DNA of 64,000 nucleotides from Paraburkholderia phosphatilytica (GTDB taxonomy: Bacteria > Pseudomonadota > Gammaproteobacteria > Burkholderiales > Burkholderiaceae). A model generated the notes under the pieces. It was not told the origin of the DNA, did no database searches, and saw only the letters and a list, made by a program, of their open reading frames with translations. Numbering within the stretch: the stretch's first letter is position 1; each line of letters opens with the position of its first letter. Below are positions 1-14,233 of this stretch, piece by piece. Where the stretch lies: positions 62,001 through 126,000 of the forward strand of contig NZ_QQOA01000003.1 in assembly GCF_003443895.1 (NCBI RefSeq), given 5' to 3'. Both the position numbers and the translations under genes were made by a program.

Positions 1-81
1 CGCGTGCGGATGGGCCGCGTGATGCTGGGCGCGCTGCCGCAGGGCGAGTGGCGCTACCTGACACCCGACGAAGCGTTCTAG
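1..81 (+). CDS. Probable RsuA/RluE-family pseudouridine synthase, 3' end only
   Basis: Only the last 26 codons are inside the window, ending at a TAG. The tail has the pattern seen at the C-terminus of RsuA-family small pseudouridine synthases (Arg-x-x-x-Gly-x-x-x-Leu-Gly-x-Leu, then Gly-Glu-Trp-Arg and an acidic end), which isomerise uridines in rRNA. The family call rests on this short tail alone, so a different product is possible. It is convergent with def, and the two share a bidirectional terminator. Confidence 0.5.
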   Translation, partial: RVRMGRVMLGALPQGEWRYLTPDEAF

Positions 82-101
82 GCACGCAGCGGCAATTCGA
101 C

Positions 102-140
102 AAAAAATGGGGCGCCGAAGAAAATCGGCGCCCCATTTTT
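102..140. terminator. Bidirectional intrinsic terminator between the pseudouridine synthase and def
   Basis: A perfect 10-bp stem (108-117 with 126-135, GC-rich core) with an 8-nt loop is flanked by six A on the left and five T on the right. It therefore reads as a terminator on both strands, matching the convergent genes. Confidence 0.9.
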
Positions 141-195
141 CATCTCGCGGCATTTCAATCGCAACACGCCCTCTACGCGGAGGGCACCGCAAACC

Positions 196-2795
<2,600 letters not shown>

Positions 2796-2887
2796 TCAGT
2801 CACCCAATTATCGCAGGAAGCCGGCGCGGATGGGTCCGTAGCACAGCAGCGGGTGTGCGTACGCGGACGCTCAACGGCGGCGAGAAA

Positions 2888-2936
2888 AACACAAGGGCCG
2901 GGCTGTGTCGAACACAGAACCCAGCCCTTTGTCAGC
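2888..2936 (-). terminator. Possible imperfect terminator/attenuator between zipA and ligA
   Basis: AAGGGC...GGGCTGTGT pairs imperfectly with ACACAG...AGCCCTTT around a CGAA loop, giving a long hairpin in the zipA-ligA gap. On the minus strand the U-run is poor, so it may only reduce read-through into ligA or act as an RNA-processing site. Confidence 0.4.
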
Positions 2937-2975
2937 GCGCCTTACGGCGTCGCGCGTCGATGCTTCCCGGAAGCC

Positions 2976-4238
2976 TTACTGGCTGAACAAGCGCCGCGTG
3001 GCCGGCGAGCCCGCCGGAATGCCGGCCTGCTCGAGCTTCGCGTACAGCGTCATGAGCTGCTTCTCGATGGAGAGCAGCGCCGCTTCCGGCAACTGGCGGC
3101 GCTGATCGTCGACCACCCGGCCGCCGATGCGCTCCGCGAGCGACTTCGCGTAGTCGCACATCAGGCGGAACGGCAGGATGTCTTCGTCCGCGACCGGCAC
3201 GTCGAGCACCAGCGTGATCATCTGGCCGCCCTTGTACGTCAGGTCGTCGCGCAGGAAGTTGGTGTCGCCGAACTGCAGCATGAAGACCGGGCTCTGCTTG
3301 CCGTCGAGCTTCACGAAGCGCGTGCCGTCGCGCGACAGCAGCAGGCCGTCCTGCGACGCGACCGCCTGCACGTAGTTCGCGGACCACGGCGCGCCGTCGG
3401 ACAGCACGTTGATCGACAGCTGCGCGTCGCACTGCGCGGCGAAGCCGTCGAGTTCGCGCGCCATCGACACCGTCTCCATCATGTCGGGGAATTCGGGCAG
3501 CGCGTCGAGCGCATCAGCGAACTGCTGCACGCCCGTCACGAACTCCGAGAATTCGAGCTCGTTGAGCGGCCCGTTGCGGTTGGCAAGCTGCGCCGCCGCG
3601 CGCAGCTCTTCATAGCGCTCGCCGCCTTGCAGCAGCTCCCACGCACCGCCGCCTTCGGGCCGGCCTTCGATATACACCGGCTTGCTGCCGGCGCGGCGCA
3701 GCTTCTGCGCAAGCGGAATCGCCTTCTCGGCCGGTACGACCGACGCCGGCCGGATCGGCACGATGCAGTCGATGCGGCGATCCACCACCGTGGGCGGCGC
3801 CGCGGAGATCGTGGTCGCGGCGGGCAGGATCGGCTCCGCGCGGTCGTCCGCCGCACCGTCCTCACCGCGGCTTTCCGCGTCGGCGCCGGCGGGCAGCTCG
3901 TCGCTCATGCCCGGCGCGCCGTTCGGAATCGTGGTTTCGGCCTGGATGTCGGCCGGCGTATCGAGCGGGGCGACGCCGCCGAAGGTCGGCTCGACCCGCG
4001 CGCCCGCATCGCCGCCACCCGCTTCGCCGATCGACGGCTCGCGGCGCGTCACCGGACGGGCCGGTTCGATGAACGGGCTCTGTTCCTCATGGTCGTGCGC
4101 GAAAGTCTCAGCGGCGTCGGCGGGCATCGGCCGCGGCATCCTGCGGCGCACCTTCGCGCCCTGCCACGCGTTGTACACCACCACTCCCCCGACCACCACG
4201 GCACCCGCGCCGATCAAACCGAGCGTCAACTCGTCCAT
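2976..4238 (-). CDS. zipA: ZipA-like cell division protein (FtsZ-binding C-terminal domain)
   Basis: 420 aa, longer than E. coli ZipA (328). Residues ~4-25 form one N-terminal membrane helix (LTLGLIGAGAVVVGG...), followed at once by a basic stretch, the topology expected of ZipA (N-out, cytoplasmic C-terminus). A ~220-residue Pro/Glu/Ala-rich linker follows. The last ~170 residues are folded-looking and match the ZipA FtsZ-binding domain by position and character. ZipA tethers FtsZ to the membrane in the divisome. It lies 102 bp downstream of smc and upstream of ligA, so chromosome segregation, division and replication genes are grouped. The family is recognised from domain layout and neighbourhood, so slightly less certain than smc or ligA. 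Confidence 0.85.
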   Translation of the reverse strand: MDELTLGLIGAGAVVVGGVVVYNAWQGAKVRRRMPRPMPADAAETFAHDHEEQSPFIEPARPVTRREPSIGEAGGGDAGARVEPTFGGVAPLDTPADIQAETTIPNGAPGMSDELPAGADAESRGEDGAADDRAEPILPAATTISAAPPTVVDRRIDCIVPIRPASVVPAEKAIPLAQKLRRAGSKPVYIEGRPEGGGAWELLQGGERYEELRAAAQLANRNGPLNELEFSEFVTGVQQFADALDALPEFPDMMETVSMARELDGFAAQCDAQLSINVLSDGAPWSANYVQAVASQDGLLLSRDGTRFVKLDGKQSPVFMLQFGDTNFLRDDLTYKGGQMITLVLDVPVADEDILPFRLMCDYAKSLAERIGGRVVDDQRRQLPEAALLSIEKQLMTLYAKLEQAGIPAGSPATRRLFSQ

Positions 4239-4340
4239 GCATGCTCCATCAGCAATTCTTCTTTCTGGGCCACGGCGCAGCAGCCCGTTCCGGCGGCACG
4301 CATGGCCGCCTCACGGACGCGCAGATTCACGTGGCGCGAA

Positions 4341-7300
4341 TCAAACGATATTCTGCGCGAATCCCGCGGCCGTTTCCATGTCGACCGCGACGATGCGCGA
4401 CACGCCCTGCTCCTGCATCGTCACGCCGATCAGCTGCTGGGCCATCTCCATCGCGATCTTGTTGTGCGAGATGAAGAGGAACTGCGTCTTCGACGACATC
4501 GCGCGCACGAGGTTCGCGAAGCGCTCCGTGTTCGCGTCGTCGAGCGGCGCGTCCACTTCGTCGAGCAGACAGAACGGCGCCGGATTCAGCTGGAACATCG
4601 CGAACACCAGTGCCGTCGCGGTGAGCGCCTTCTCGCCGCCCGACAGCAGGTGAATCGTCGAGTTCTTCTTGCCCGGCGGCTGCGCCATCACCTGCACGCC
4701 GGCATCGAGAATCTCGTCGCCCGTCATGATGAGCTTCGCCTGGCCACCGCCGAAGAGGCGCGGGAACAGCTCGCCGAAGTGACGGTTGACCTCGTCGAAC
4801 GTGCCTTGCAGCAGCGTGCGGGTTTCCTGGTCGATCTTGCGGATCGCGTCTTCGAGCGTTTCGATCGCGCTCGTCAGGTCGGCCGACTGCGCGTCGAGGA
4901 AGGTCTTGCGCTCCGTCGCCGCCTTCAGCTCGTCGAGCGCGGCCATGTTGACCGGCCCGAGCGCGGTGACTGCGTTGTTGATGCGCGTCACTTCGCCCTG
5001 CAGGTACGACGGCTTCATGTCCGACGTCAGCTTCGCCTGCAGTTCGGCTTCGTCGACGCCCGCGGCCGTCAGCTGCTCGATGAACTGCTCGGCGTTCAGG
5101 CGCGCGGCCTGCTCTTTCAGCTGCAGCTCGGTGATGCGGTCGCGCAGCGGCTGCAGCGAGCGTTCGGCCGTGAGCCGCGTTTCGTCGGCGGCGCGCAGCT
5201 TCGCGGTCAGATCGTCGAGTTCGAGGCGCGCGGCGTGCAGCGCCTCTTCCTTCACCGCACGGATTTCGAGCGCATCGTGCAGGCCGGTGTGCGCGGTCTG
5301 CTGGTTGATGGTCTCGAGTTCCGCGCGGGCGTCTTCCAGCGAGCCGTCCACCCGCTCGCTCTGCTCGTGCGCGACCTGGATGCTGCGCTTCAGTTCGTCG
5401 ATGCGGTTCGCCATGTTGCGCGCGGCGAAGCGCGCGTCGGTGGCGGCGCGGTCGAGATCGCGCGCCTGGCCACGCGCGGCGGTCAGTTCTTCGTCCAGCG
5501 CTTCGAACGCGAGCTGGTGATCTTCGAAACGCGCCTGCAACTCCGCGAGCTCGCCGTCGTGGCGCTCGAAATTCGCTTCCGACTCCGCCCGCAAAGCGCG
5601 CTGCTCGTCGATCTGCGCGGTGATCTCTTCGAGTTCCTCACGAATCTGCGTATTGCGCGCGGTGTAGCGCTCGTGCGCCTGGGTCAGCTTCAGCACGTCC
5701 ATCTGCAGCGCGTGCACGCGCTGCGTCGCGCGCTCGGCCTGCGCACGCACGTCGGCGAGCGTCTGGGACGCCTGCGTATGCGCAGCTTCCGCACGCACCG
5801 CGGCGGCCTTCGCCTCTTCGGCGAGCAGCGCCTGCGCGCGCACCTGGCGCGTCAAATTCTCGATTTCCTGCTGGCGGGCGAGCATGCCGGCCTGTTCCGA
5901 ATCGGCCGCGTACAGCTGCACGCCGACCCGCGTTACCACATGCCCCGCCTTCACGACGAACACGCCGCCGGCTGGCAGCTGCGAACGCATCGACAGCGCC
6001 TGCGCGAGGTCGTCGGCGACGAACGCGTTGCCGAGCCAGTCGTTCAGCACCGCGCGCAAGCCGGCATCGTCGATCCGCACCAGCGACAGCAACGGGCGCA
6101 GCGCGCCCGGCGCTTCAGCCGGCTGGGCCGCCGCGGGCGGCGCGTAGAAAGCGAGCTTCGCGGGCGGCGCGTCGGTCGCGAACGCCTTCACCCAGTCGAG
6201 GTTCGATACTTCGAGCGCGGCGAGGCGTTCACGCAGCACCGATTCCAGCGCCGTTTCCCAGCCGGCCTCGACATGCAGCTTCTTCCACAGACGCGGCAAT
6301 GCACCCAGTTCGTGACGGTCGAGCCACGGCTGGATCTTGCCTTCCGTCTGCACGTTTTCCTGCAGCTGCTTCAGCGCGGCGAGGCGCGCCTCGAGCTGAT
6401 GGATCTGCGCGCTTTCGGCCTGCACGCGCTCCTGCGCGCTGCGCCGTTCGCCATCCAGGCGCGGCACGGTTTCCTGCGCATCCGCGAGGCGATCCTGCGC
6501 TTCGCGCAGCACTTCCTCGTGCTCGGCGAGCTGCACGCGCAGTTCTTCGAGCTGCGCCTCGTCCGGCGCATCGAGCCCGCCCGCTTCGGTCTTCAGACGT
6601 TCGTGACGCTGCTGCAATTGCTGCAGCTGCTGGTCCGCGTTGCGCTGATGCGCGGCTTCGAGCTTCAGCGCCTGCTCGGTCTGCGCGATGCCGCCGCGCT
6701 CGTCGTTGAGCTGCGTCTGCGCGTCGCGCCAGCGCGCTTCGAGCGCGGGCATCGCGTCGTGCTTCGCGGCGGCTGCGTCTTCGGCCTGCGCGGCCTTTTC
6801 ATCGGCCATCGCGAGCTGCTCTTCCGCGTCTTCGATATCGCTCTGCGCCTTCTGCGCCTGCGCCTGCCACTGCTCGCGCTGCGCGACGAGCGCCGCGATC
6901 TGCGCCTGCACGCGGTTGCGCGATTCGACGATGAACTTGATCTCGGCTTCGAGCCGGCTCACTTCGGCGTTCGCTTCGTAGAGCGCGCCCTGCGCGCCCT
7001 GCATCGCGTCGCTTGCCGAGTAGTGCGCGACGCGCAGCGTTTCGAGTTGCGCTTCCACTTCGCGCAGCTTCGCGGTCTGCGCTTCGAGGTCGATCTGCGC
7101 CTGTTCGATCGCGCGTTGCTGACGCTGCTGCTCGGTGCCCGCCTCGTTCTTGCGCAGCAGCCACAGCAGGCGCTGCTTCTCTTCGCCCTCGGCCTGCAGT
7201 TCGCGGAATTTCGTCGCGACGACCGCCTGCCCTTCGAGCTTCTCGAGATTCGTGCCGAGCTCGCGGACGATGTCTTCCACGCGCGTCAGGTTCTCGCGCG

Positions 7301-7859
7301 TGTCGTGCAGCCGGTTCTCGGTCTCGCGGCGGCGTTCCTTGTACTTCGACACGCCCGCGGCTTCTTCGAGGAACACGCGCAGCTCTTCCGGCTTCGCCTC
7401 GATGATCCGCGCGATCATGCCCTGCCCGATGATCGCGTACGCGCGCGGCCCGAGGCCGGTGCCGAGGAAGATGTCCTGGATGTCGCGGCGGCGCGCCGGC
7501 AGGTTGTTGATGTAGTAGCTCGACGTGCCGTCGCGCGTCAGCACGCGCTTGACGGCGATCTCCGCATACTGGCCCCACTGGCCGGCGGCGCGGCCGTCCG
7601 CGTTATCGAACACGAGTTCGACGCTCGCGCGGCTGCCGGGCTTGCGCGCGGTCGAGCCGTTGAAGATCACGTCCTGCATCGATTCGCCGCGCAGTTCGGA
7701 CGCGCGCGATTCGCCGAGCACCCAGCGCACGGCATCGATGATGTTGGATTTGCCACAGCCGTTCGGACCGACCACGCCGACGAGCTGGCCCGGAACCTGG
7801 AAGTGTGTGGGATCGACGAAAGACTTGAAGCCAGCGAGTTTGATCGAGGTCAGACGCAC
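4341..7859 (-). CDS. smc: Chromosome segregation ATPase SMC
   Basis: 1172 aa, full-length SMC. It forms the core of the SMC-ScpAB condensin that organises and segregates the chromosome. Visible: Walker A GPNGCGKS at residues 31-38, two long coiled-coil arms rich in Glu/Gln/Ala/Arg flanking a globular hinge near residues ~500-640, then the ABC signature LLSGGEKAL starting at ~1071 and Walker B FCLLDEVDAPLDD just after. It heads the minus-strand group smc-zipA-ligA-def. A 1674-codon frame on the opposite strand is a composition artefact. Confidence 0.98.
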   Translation of the reverse strand: MRLTSIKLAGFKSFVDPTHFQVPGQLVGVVGPNGCGKSNIIDAVRWVLGESRASELRGESMQDVIFNGSTARKPGSRASVELVFDNADGRAAGQWGQYAEIAVKRVLTRDGTSSYYINNLPARRRDIQDIFLGTGLGPRAYAIIGQGMIARIIEAKPEELRVFLEEAAGVSKYKERRRETENRLHDTRENLTRVEDIVRELGTNLEKLEGQAVVATKFRELQAEGEEKQRLLWLLRKNEAGTEQQRQQRAIEQAQIDLEAQTAKLREVEAQLETLRVAHYSASDAMQGAQGALYEANAEVSRLEAEIKFIVESRNRVQAQIAALVAQREQWQAQAQKAQSDIEDAEEQLAMADEKAAQAEDAAAAKHDAMPALEARWRDAQTQLNDERGGIAQTEQALKLEAAHQRNADQQLQQLQQRHERLKTEAGGLDAPDEAQLEELRVQLAEHEEVLREAQDRLADAQETVPRLDGERRSAQERVQAESAQIHQLEARLAALKQLQENVQTEGKIQPWLDRHELGALPRLWKKLHVEAGWETALESVLRERLAALEVSNLDWVKAFATDAPPAKLAFYAPPAAAQPAEAPGALRPLLSLVRIDDAGLRAVLNDWLGNAFVADDLAQALSMRSQLPAGGVFVVKAGHVVTRVGVQLYAADSEQAGMLARQQEIENLTRQVRAQALLAEEAKAAAVRAEAAHTQASQTLADVRAQAERATQRVHALQMDVLKLTQAHERYTARNTQIREELEEITAQIDEQRALRAESEANFERHDGELAELQARFEDHQLAFEALDEELTAARGQARDLDRAATDARFAARNMANRIDELKRSIQVAHEQSERVDGSLEDARAELETINQQTAHTGLHDALEIRAVKEEALHAARLELDDLTAKLRAADETRLTAERSLQPLRDRITELQLKEQAARLNAEQFIEQLTAAGVDEAELQAKLTSDMKPSYLQGEVTRINNAVTALGPVNMAALDELKAATERKTFLDAQSADLTSAIETLEDAIRKIDQETRTLLQGTFDEVNRHFGELFPRLFGGGQAKLIMTGDEILDAGVQVMAQPPGKKNSTIHLLSGGEKALTATALVFAMFQLNPAPFCLLDEVDAPLDDANTERFANLVRAMSSKTQFLFISHNKIAMEMAQQLIGVTMQEQGVSRIVAVDMETAAGFAQNIV

Positions 7860-8084
7860 GGCGATATCGCTGATTGAAAAGGGAAAATCGGATCGGACCG
7901 TGCCGCCTTGTCACGCCACCCTGACGATGCGCAGGATGGCGGGACAGCGACGCGGCCCGCTGGAATCACGGACGCCACATACAGCAATGCCGCAAACGAA
8001 CGACCGGCTGATGCGTGTTGCGCGAGCACGATGCGGACACTCGCTACCACGGACAGCCGGCGCGCCTGCGGCGGGCAGTGGCAA

Positions 8085-9017
8085 TCATACCATCGCGGGC
8101 GGCGGGTCCCGCCGCGCCGGCGCTTCGTTTCGCGCGCGATGCACCCACCTCGACAGCAGCGACGCCGCGACGATGCACGCGCCGCCCGCCCACTCGCGCG
8201 GCCCCGGCGTTTCGCCCGCGAGCAGCCACGCGGACAGCGCCGTGATCACGATCTCGAACAGCATCACGATCGACGCCCGGTTGGCCGGCACCCGCGCGAG
8301 CCCGTACTGCACCAGCATGTTGTTCGACGCGAGCACGAAGCCGAGCCCGAGCACCAGCAGCAAGGCCATCGCGAGCGGCTCGCCCACCGGATGCCGCGGC
8401 ATCGCTTCGAACAGCGACGCGCACGAACTGAACAGCGCCGCGCCGCCGAAGATCGTCGCGGTGCGCATTTCCGGCTTCATGTCCGGCAGCACGCGGCTCA
8501 TCTTCACGATCAGCACGTTGCTCATCGAAAAGCCGATGCCGGCCGCGAGGCCGCCCCATTCGGCGAGGCTCGCCGGCATCGGCAAGCCCAGCTGCGGCGA
8601 CCACAGCATCAGCATCGCGCCCGCCAGCGACAGCGCCGCGAGCGCCGAGCCCGCCCACGTCAGGCGTTCGCGCAGGATAAAGTGCGCAAAAAGCGCGGTC
8701 CAGGCCGGCGTCAGATAGAAGAGCAGTAGCACGCGCATCACCTCGCCGTGGATGCAGCCCCACACGAAGCCGAGATTCGTCACGCCGGACGCGAGCGCGA
8801 GCAGCGGCAGCAGCCAGTGCCAGCGCACCGTCGCGATCGTGCTGCGGCGGACCACCAGCACGAAGATGCACGCGGCCGCGCTCGTCAGCGCGCTGGCTGC
8901 GGTGCCGGTCACGCCGAGCGCCGCGAGATAGCGCAGCGGATACCAGACGAGGCCCCATACGGACGCGCCCAGCATGATCGCAAGCGTCGGCCAGCTGTTG
9001 CGAAGCCACGGGTTCAT
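8085..9017 (-). CDS. EamA/DMT-family transporter
   Basis: 310 aa, about ten hydrophobic segments arranged as two EamA-type repeats of five, as in drug/metabolite transporters (RhaT/YdcZ/EamA superfamily). It sits in the inner membrane and probably exports a small metabolite; the substrate cannot be read from the sequence. The ATG at 9017 begins MNPWLRNSWP, followed by the first membrane helix. It is divergent from dapC, with a 318-bp shared upstream region, and is not obviously part of the smc group (about 225 bp apart). Confidence 0.85.
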   Translation of the reverse strand: MNPWLRNSWPTLAIMLGASVWGLVWYPLRYLAALGVTGTAASALTSAAACIFVLVVRRSTIATVRWHWLLPLLALASGVTNLGFVWGCIHGEVMRVLLLFYLTPAWTALFAHFILRERLTWAGSALAALSLAGAMLMLWSPQLGLPMPASLAEWGGLAAGIGFSMSNVLIVKMSRVLPDMKPEMRTATIFGGAALFSSCASLFEAMPRHPVGEPLAMALLLVLGLGFVLASNNMLVQYGLARVPANRASIVMLFEIVITALSAWLLAGETPGPREWAGGACIVAASLLSRWVHRARNEAPARRDPPPAMV

Positions 9018-9335
9018 CGCGTCGCGCTCCTGACTGCTGCTACTGCCGCGGTGCCGCCGTTGCGCAACCCATGCATGCGGGCTGGATCGACGTGGCGAAC
9101 GCCCCTCGGTGACTGCATGAATGCTCCCAAGCTTGTTTGAACTGTCTTTTCCACTTCCGCTTCGCTATCTGAACAAAACCCGCGAAGCCCTCGAACGCGC
9201 TGCCCACGCGGGCTGGCGGCCTGTAGCCGCGTTATAATCGAACGCTTTACGCGGGCGGCCGCTGGCCTTTAAGCGGCGCGGTGCCTGCACCGCGATCCCG
9301 CGCCCGTCCTGCCTTTTCGTTCCGCCCGAGCCAAA
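9018..9335. promoter_or_regulatory. Divergent intergenic region, EamA transporter / dapC, with a -10 element for dapC
   Basis: No coding frame is credible here. A consensus -10 TATAAT lies at 9233-9238, about 100 bp before the dapC GTG start. No good -35 is visible at 16-18 bp spacing, so dependence on an activator or an alternative start site is possible. Nothing else was recognised. Confidence 0.4.
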
Positions 9336-10571
9336 GTGAATCCGTTACTCGACTCTCTCCAGACCTACCCGTTCGAAAAGCTGCGCGAGCTGTTCCGGGG
9401 CGTCACGCCGAACGCGGACCTGCGTCACATCAGCTTCGGCATCGGCGAACCGAAACACCCTACGCCGCCGTTCATCCGCCAGGCGGTGATCGATGCGCTG
9501 GGCGGCCTGGCCTCGTACCCCGCGACGCTCGGCTCCGAGCCGCTGCGCGAAGCGATCGCGCGCTGGGCCACGCAGCGCTACCATCTGCCGCCGCTCGACC
9601 CGAAAACCCAGGTGCTGCCGGTGGCGGGCTCGCGCGAGGCGCTCTTCGCGCTCGCGCAGACGGTGCTGGATCCGACCCTCGGCGGCACGAACGCGACGCG
9701 CGATCCGGCGCAACGCGCCATCGTAATCTGCCCGAACCCGTTCTACCAGATCTACGAAGGCGCGGCGCTGCTCGGCGACGCGGAGCCGTACTTCGTGAAC
9801 AGCGATCCGGCGCGCAACTTCGCGTGCGACTACTCGGTCGTGCCCGACGACGTCTGGGCCCGCACGCAGCTCGTCTACGTGTGTTCGCCGGGCAATCCGA
9901 CCGGCGCGGTGATGACGCTCGACGACTGGCGCGAACTTTTCGCGCTGTCGGACCGCCACGGCTTCGTGATCGCATCGGACGAATGCTATTCGGAGATCTA
10001 CTTCGACGAAGCGACGCCGCCGCTCGGCGGGCTGCAGGCTGCGCATCAGCTCGGCCGCGGCTACGAGCGTCTCGTGATGCTGTCGAGCCTGTCGAAGCGC
10101 TCGAACGTGCCGGGCATGCGCTCGGGTTTCGTCGCGGGCGACGCGGCGATCCTCAAGCAGTTCCTGCTGTACCGCACCTATCACGGCGCCGCGCTGTCCA
10201 CCGTCTACCAGACCGCGAGCATCGCCGCGTGGAACGACGAAGCGCACGTGCGCGAAAACCGCGCGAAATACGTGCAGAAGTTTTCCGCGGTGACGCCGAT
10301 GCTCGCCGACGTGCTCGACGTGCGCCTGCCCGATGCCGCGTTCTACCTGTGGGCGAACGTCGCGCGCACCGGTCTCACGGATACCGCGTTCGCCCAGCGC
10401 CTGTACGCCGACTATAATGTGACGGTTCTGCCCGGCTCGTATCTCGCGCGCACCGCGCACGGCACGAATCCGGGCCGCGACTTCGTGCGGATCGCGCTCG
10501 TCGCCGAGCCCGCCGAATGCATCGAAGGCGCGCGGCGCATCGTCGAGTTCTGCCGCGCGCTGGGCCGTTAG
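9336..10571 (+). CDS. dapC: Succinyldiaminopimelate transaminase
   Basis: 411 aa, class I/II PLP aminotransferase. It converts N-succinyl-2-amino-6-ketopimelate to N-succinyl-LL-DAP with glutamate, in the succinylase branch of lysine/meso-DAP synthesis. The fold-type I signature SSLSKRSNVPGMRSGF carries the PLP lysine (K254), and the family's CSPGNPTGAV motif precedes it. The start is a GTG (MNPLLDSLQTYPFEKLREL), as no in-frame ATG fits the family N-terminus. It is followed within 70 bp by dapD on the same strand, so the specific DapC assignment rather than a generic aminotransferase is supported by context. Confidence 0.95.
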   Translation: MNPLLDSLQTYPFEKLRELFRGVTPNADLRHISFGIGEPKHPTPPFIRQAVIDALGGLASYPATLGSEPLREAIARWATQRYHLPPLDPKTQVLPVAGSREALFALAQTVLDPTLGGTNATRDPAQRAIVICPNPFYQIYEGAALLGDAEPYFVNSDPARNFACDYSVVPDDVWARTQLVYVCSPGNPTGAVMTLDDWRELFALSDRHGFVIASDECYSEIYFDEATPPLGGLQAAHQLGRGYERLVMLSSLSKRSNVPGMRSGFVAGDAAILKQFLLYRTYHGAALSTVYQTASIAAWNDEAHVRENRAKYVQKFSAVTPMLADVLDVRLPDAAFYLWANVARTGLTDTAFAQRLYADYNVTVLPGSYLARTAHGTNPGRDFVRIALVAEPAECIEGARRIVEFCRALGR

Positions 10572-10640
10572 GTTTTTTCGCACGGCTCTTCGCATCGCGC
10601 TGCCCTCTTCCTCAGACATCAACTTCCAGAAGCCACCAAC

Positions 10641-11467
10641 ATGTCGCAACAACTTCAGCAGATCATCGATACCGCCTGGGACAACCGCGCCGAGCTGTCG
10701 CCGAAGTCGGCGCCCGCCGACGTCCGCGACGCGGTCGCGCACGCGCTCGAGCAGCTCGACAAAGGCGCGCTGCGCGTCGCCGAGAAGAAGGACGGCGAAT
10801 GGGTCGTGAACCAGTGGCTGAAGAAGGCGGTGCTGCTGTCGTTCCGTCTCGAAGACAACGCGCCGATGCCGGCCGGCGGATACTCCCAGTTCTACGACAA
10901 GGTGCCGTCGAAGTTCGCGAACTACACCGCTGAAGACTTCGCGGCCGGCGGCTTCCGCGTGGTGCCGCCCGCGATCGCGCGCCGCGGTTCGTTCATCGCG
11001 AAGAACGTCGTGCTGATGCCGTCGTACACGAACATCGGCGCGTATGTGGACGAAGGCACGATGGTCGATACGTGGGCCACCGTCGGCTCGTGCGCGCAGA
11101 TCGGCAAGAACGTGCACCTGTCGGGCGGCGTGGGCATCGGCGGCGTGCTGGAACCGCTGCAGGCGAACCCCGTCATCATCGAAGATAACTGCTTCATCGG
11201 CGCGCGCTCGGAAGTGGTGGAAGGCGTGATCGTCGAGGAAAACTCGGTGATCTCGATGGGCGTGTACCTCGGCCAGAGCACGAAGATCTACGATCGCGAA
11301 ACCGGCGAAGTGAGCTACGGCCGCATTCCGGCCGGCTCGGTCGTCGTCGCGGGCAACCTGCCGGCGAAGGACGGCACGCACAGCCTCTACTGCGCGGTGA
11401 TCGTGAAGAAGGTCGACGCGAAGACGCGCGCGAAGGTCGGCCTCAACGAACTGCTGCGAGGCGACTG

Positions 11468-11468
<1 letters not shown>
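10641..11468 (+). CDS. dapD: 2,3,4,5-tetrahydropyridine-2,6-dicarboxylate N-succinyltransferase
   Basis: 275 aa, the standard DapD length. It transfers succinyl from succinyl-CoA to tetrahydrodipicolinate, the step before DapC. The middle and C-terminal half show hexapeptide repeats typical of the left-handed beta-helix acyltransferases (e.g. [33 protein letters not shown]). It lies between dapC and the ArsC-like gene, whose ATG overlaps its stop by one base (TGATG), so the genes are probably co-translated. Confidence 0.97.
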
Positions 11469-13101
<1,633 letters not shown>

Positions 13102-13153
13102 TGGCCGCACCGCTGGCCGCACCGCTATCGAACATCATCCGGGAGACCTTGCG

Positions 13154-14041
13154 ATGACGACCACCCCCTTCGTGACCATCCGCGACCTGCTGCGCTTCGC
13201 GGTGACCCGCTTCGGCTCCGCCGGCCTCGCGTTCGGCCACGGCTCGACCAATGCGTACGACGAAGCCGTGTACCTGATCCTGCACACGCTGCATCTGCCG
13301 CTCGACATGCTCGATCCGTTTCTCGACGCGCGCCTGACCGAGGCCGAGATCCAGACCGTGCTGGCCGTGATCGAACGACGCGCGGCCGAACGCGTGCCGG
13401 CCGCGTACATCACGCGCGAAGCGTGGATGCACGGCGTGCGTTTCTATGTCGACGAACGCGTGATCGTGCCGCGCTCGTTCATCGGCGAACTGCTGCAGGA
13501 CGGACTGCAGCCATACGTCGAAGACCCTGAACAGGTGGAAGCGGTGCTCGAGCTGTGCACCGGTTCGGGCAGCCTCGCGGTGCTCGCCGCCGACGCGTTT
13601 CCGTACGCCGACGTCGATGCCGTCGACCTGTCCGCGCCCGCGCTCGAAGTGGCGCAGCGCAACGTGCACGAGCACGGGCTCGACGAGCGGATCGCGCTGT
13701 TCGAAGGCGATCTGTTCACGCCGCTGCCCGAGCGCCGCTACGACGTGATCATCACGAATCCGCCGTACGTGAACGCGGAATCGATGAAGGCGCTGCCGCC
13801 CGAATACCGTCACGAGCCGGAAATGGCCCTTGCGGGCGGCGCCGACGGCATGGACATCGTGCGCCGGATCATCCGGCAGGCGCGCAACTGGCTGACCGAA
13901 GACGGCATTCTCGTCGTCGAGATCGGCAACGAACGCGAGCATGTCGAAGCGGCGTTCGGCGGCCTCGAGATCGTGTGGCTGTCCACCAGCGCCGGCGACG
14001 ACAACGTGTTCCTGATTCAGGCGGTCGATCTGCCGGTGTAA
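13154..14041 (+). CDS. prmB: 50S ribosomal protein L3 N5-glutamine methyltransferase
   Basis: 295 aa SAM-dependent methyltransferase of the HemK/PrmB family. It methylates a glutamine of ribosomal protein L3 during 50S assembly. Visible: the N-terminal helical PrmB region, SAM-binding ELCTGSGSLAVLAA, and the substrate-glutamine motif NPPYV at residue ~202. The PrmB-specific N-terminus and length separate it from PrmC. A GGGAGA Shine-Dalgarno sits 9 bp before the ATG. It follows dapE by 52 bp on the same strand. Confidence 0.93.
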   Translation: MTTTPFVTIRDLLRFAVTRFGSAGLAFGHGSTNAYDEAVYLILHTLHLPLDMLDPFLDARLTEAEIQTVLAVIERRAAERVPAAYITREAWMHGVRFYVDERVIVPRSFIGELLQDGLQPYVEDPEQVEAVLELCTGSGSLAVLAADAFPYADVDAVDLSAPALEVAQRNVHEHGLDERIALFEGDLFTPLPERRYDVIITNPPYVNAESMKALPPEYRHEPEMALAGGADGMDIVRRIIRQARNWLTEDGILVVEIGNEREHVEAAFGGLEIVWLSTSAGDDNVFLIQAVDLPV

Positions 14042-14233
14042 AGCACCGGATGGGGGCGGACGCGTCAGTTTGCTGCGGCGCGGCGCTGCCCACCGCGCAG
14101 GCGGGCCTGGTAAGATGAGCGCATCGGCGATCCGCTTCACGCCAGCCGCCCGCTTCGGCCGCGCGCCTTCGTCCGGCGTGCTCCGAACGACACGGCATAA
14201 CGCGAAGATCGCACCGCAGTATTTCGGACACTT

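Noticed and set aside
2853..7877. A 1674-codon open frame on the plus strand across smc and zipA
   Set aside because: It is antisense to two certain genes, its composition is Arg/His/Leu/Glu-rich as expected from reverse-strand reading of high-GC coiled-coil genes, and it shows no domain.
9345..11381. A 678-codon minus-strand frame under dapC and dapD
   Set aside because: Antisense shadow; dapC and dapD are unambiguous.
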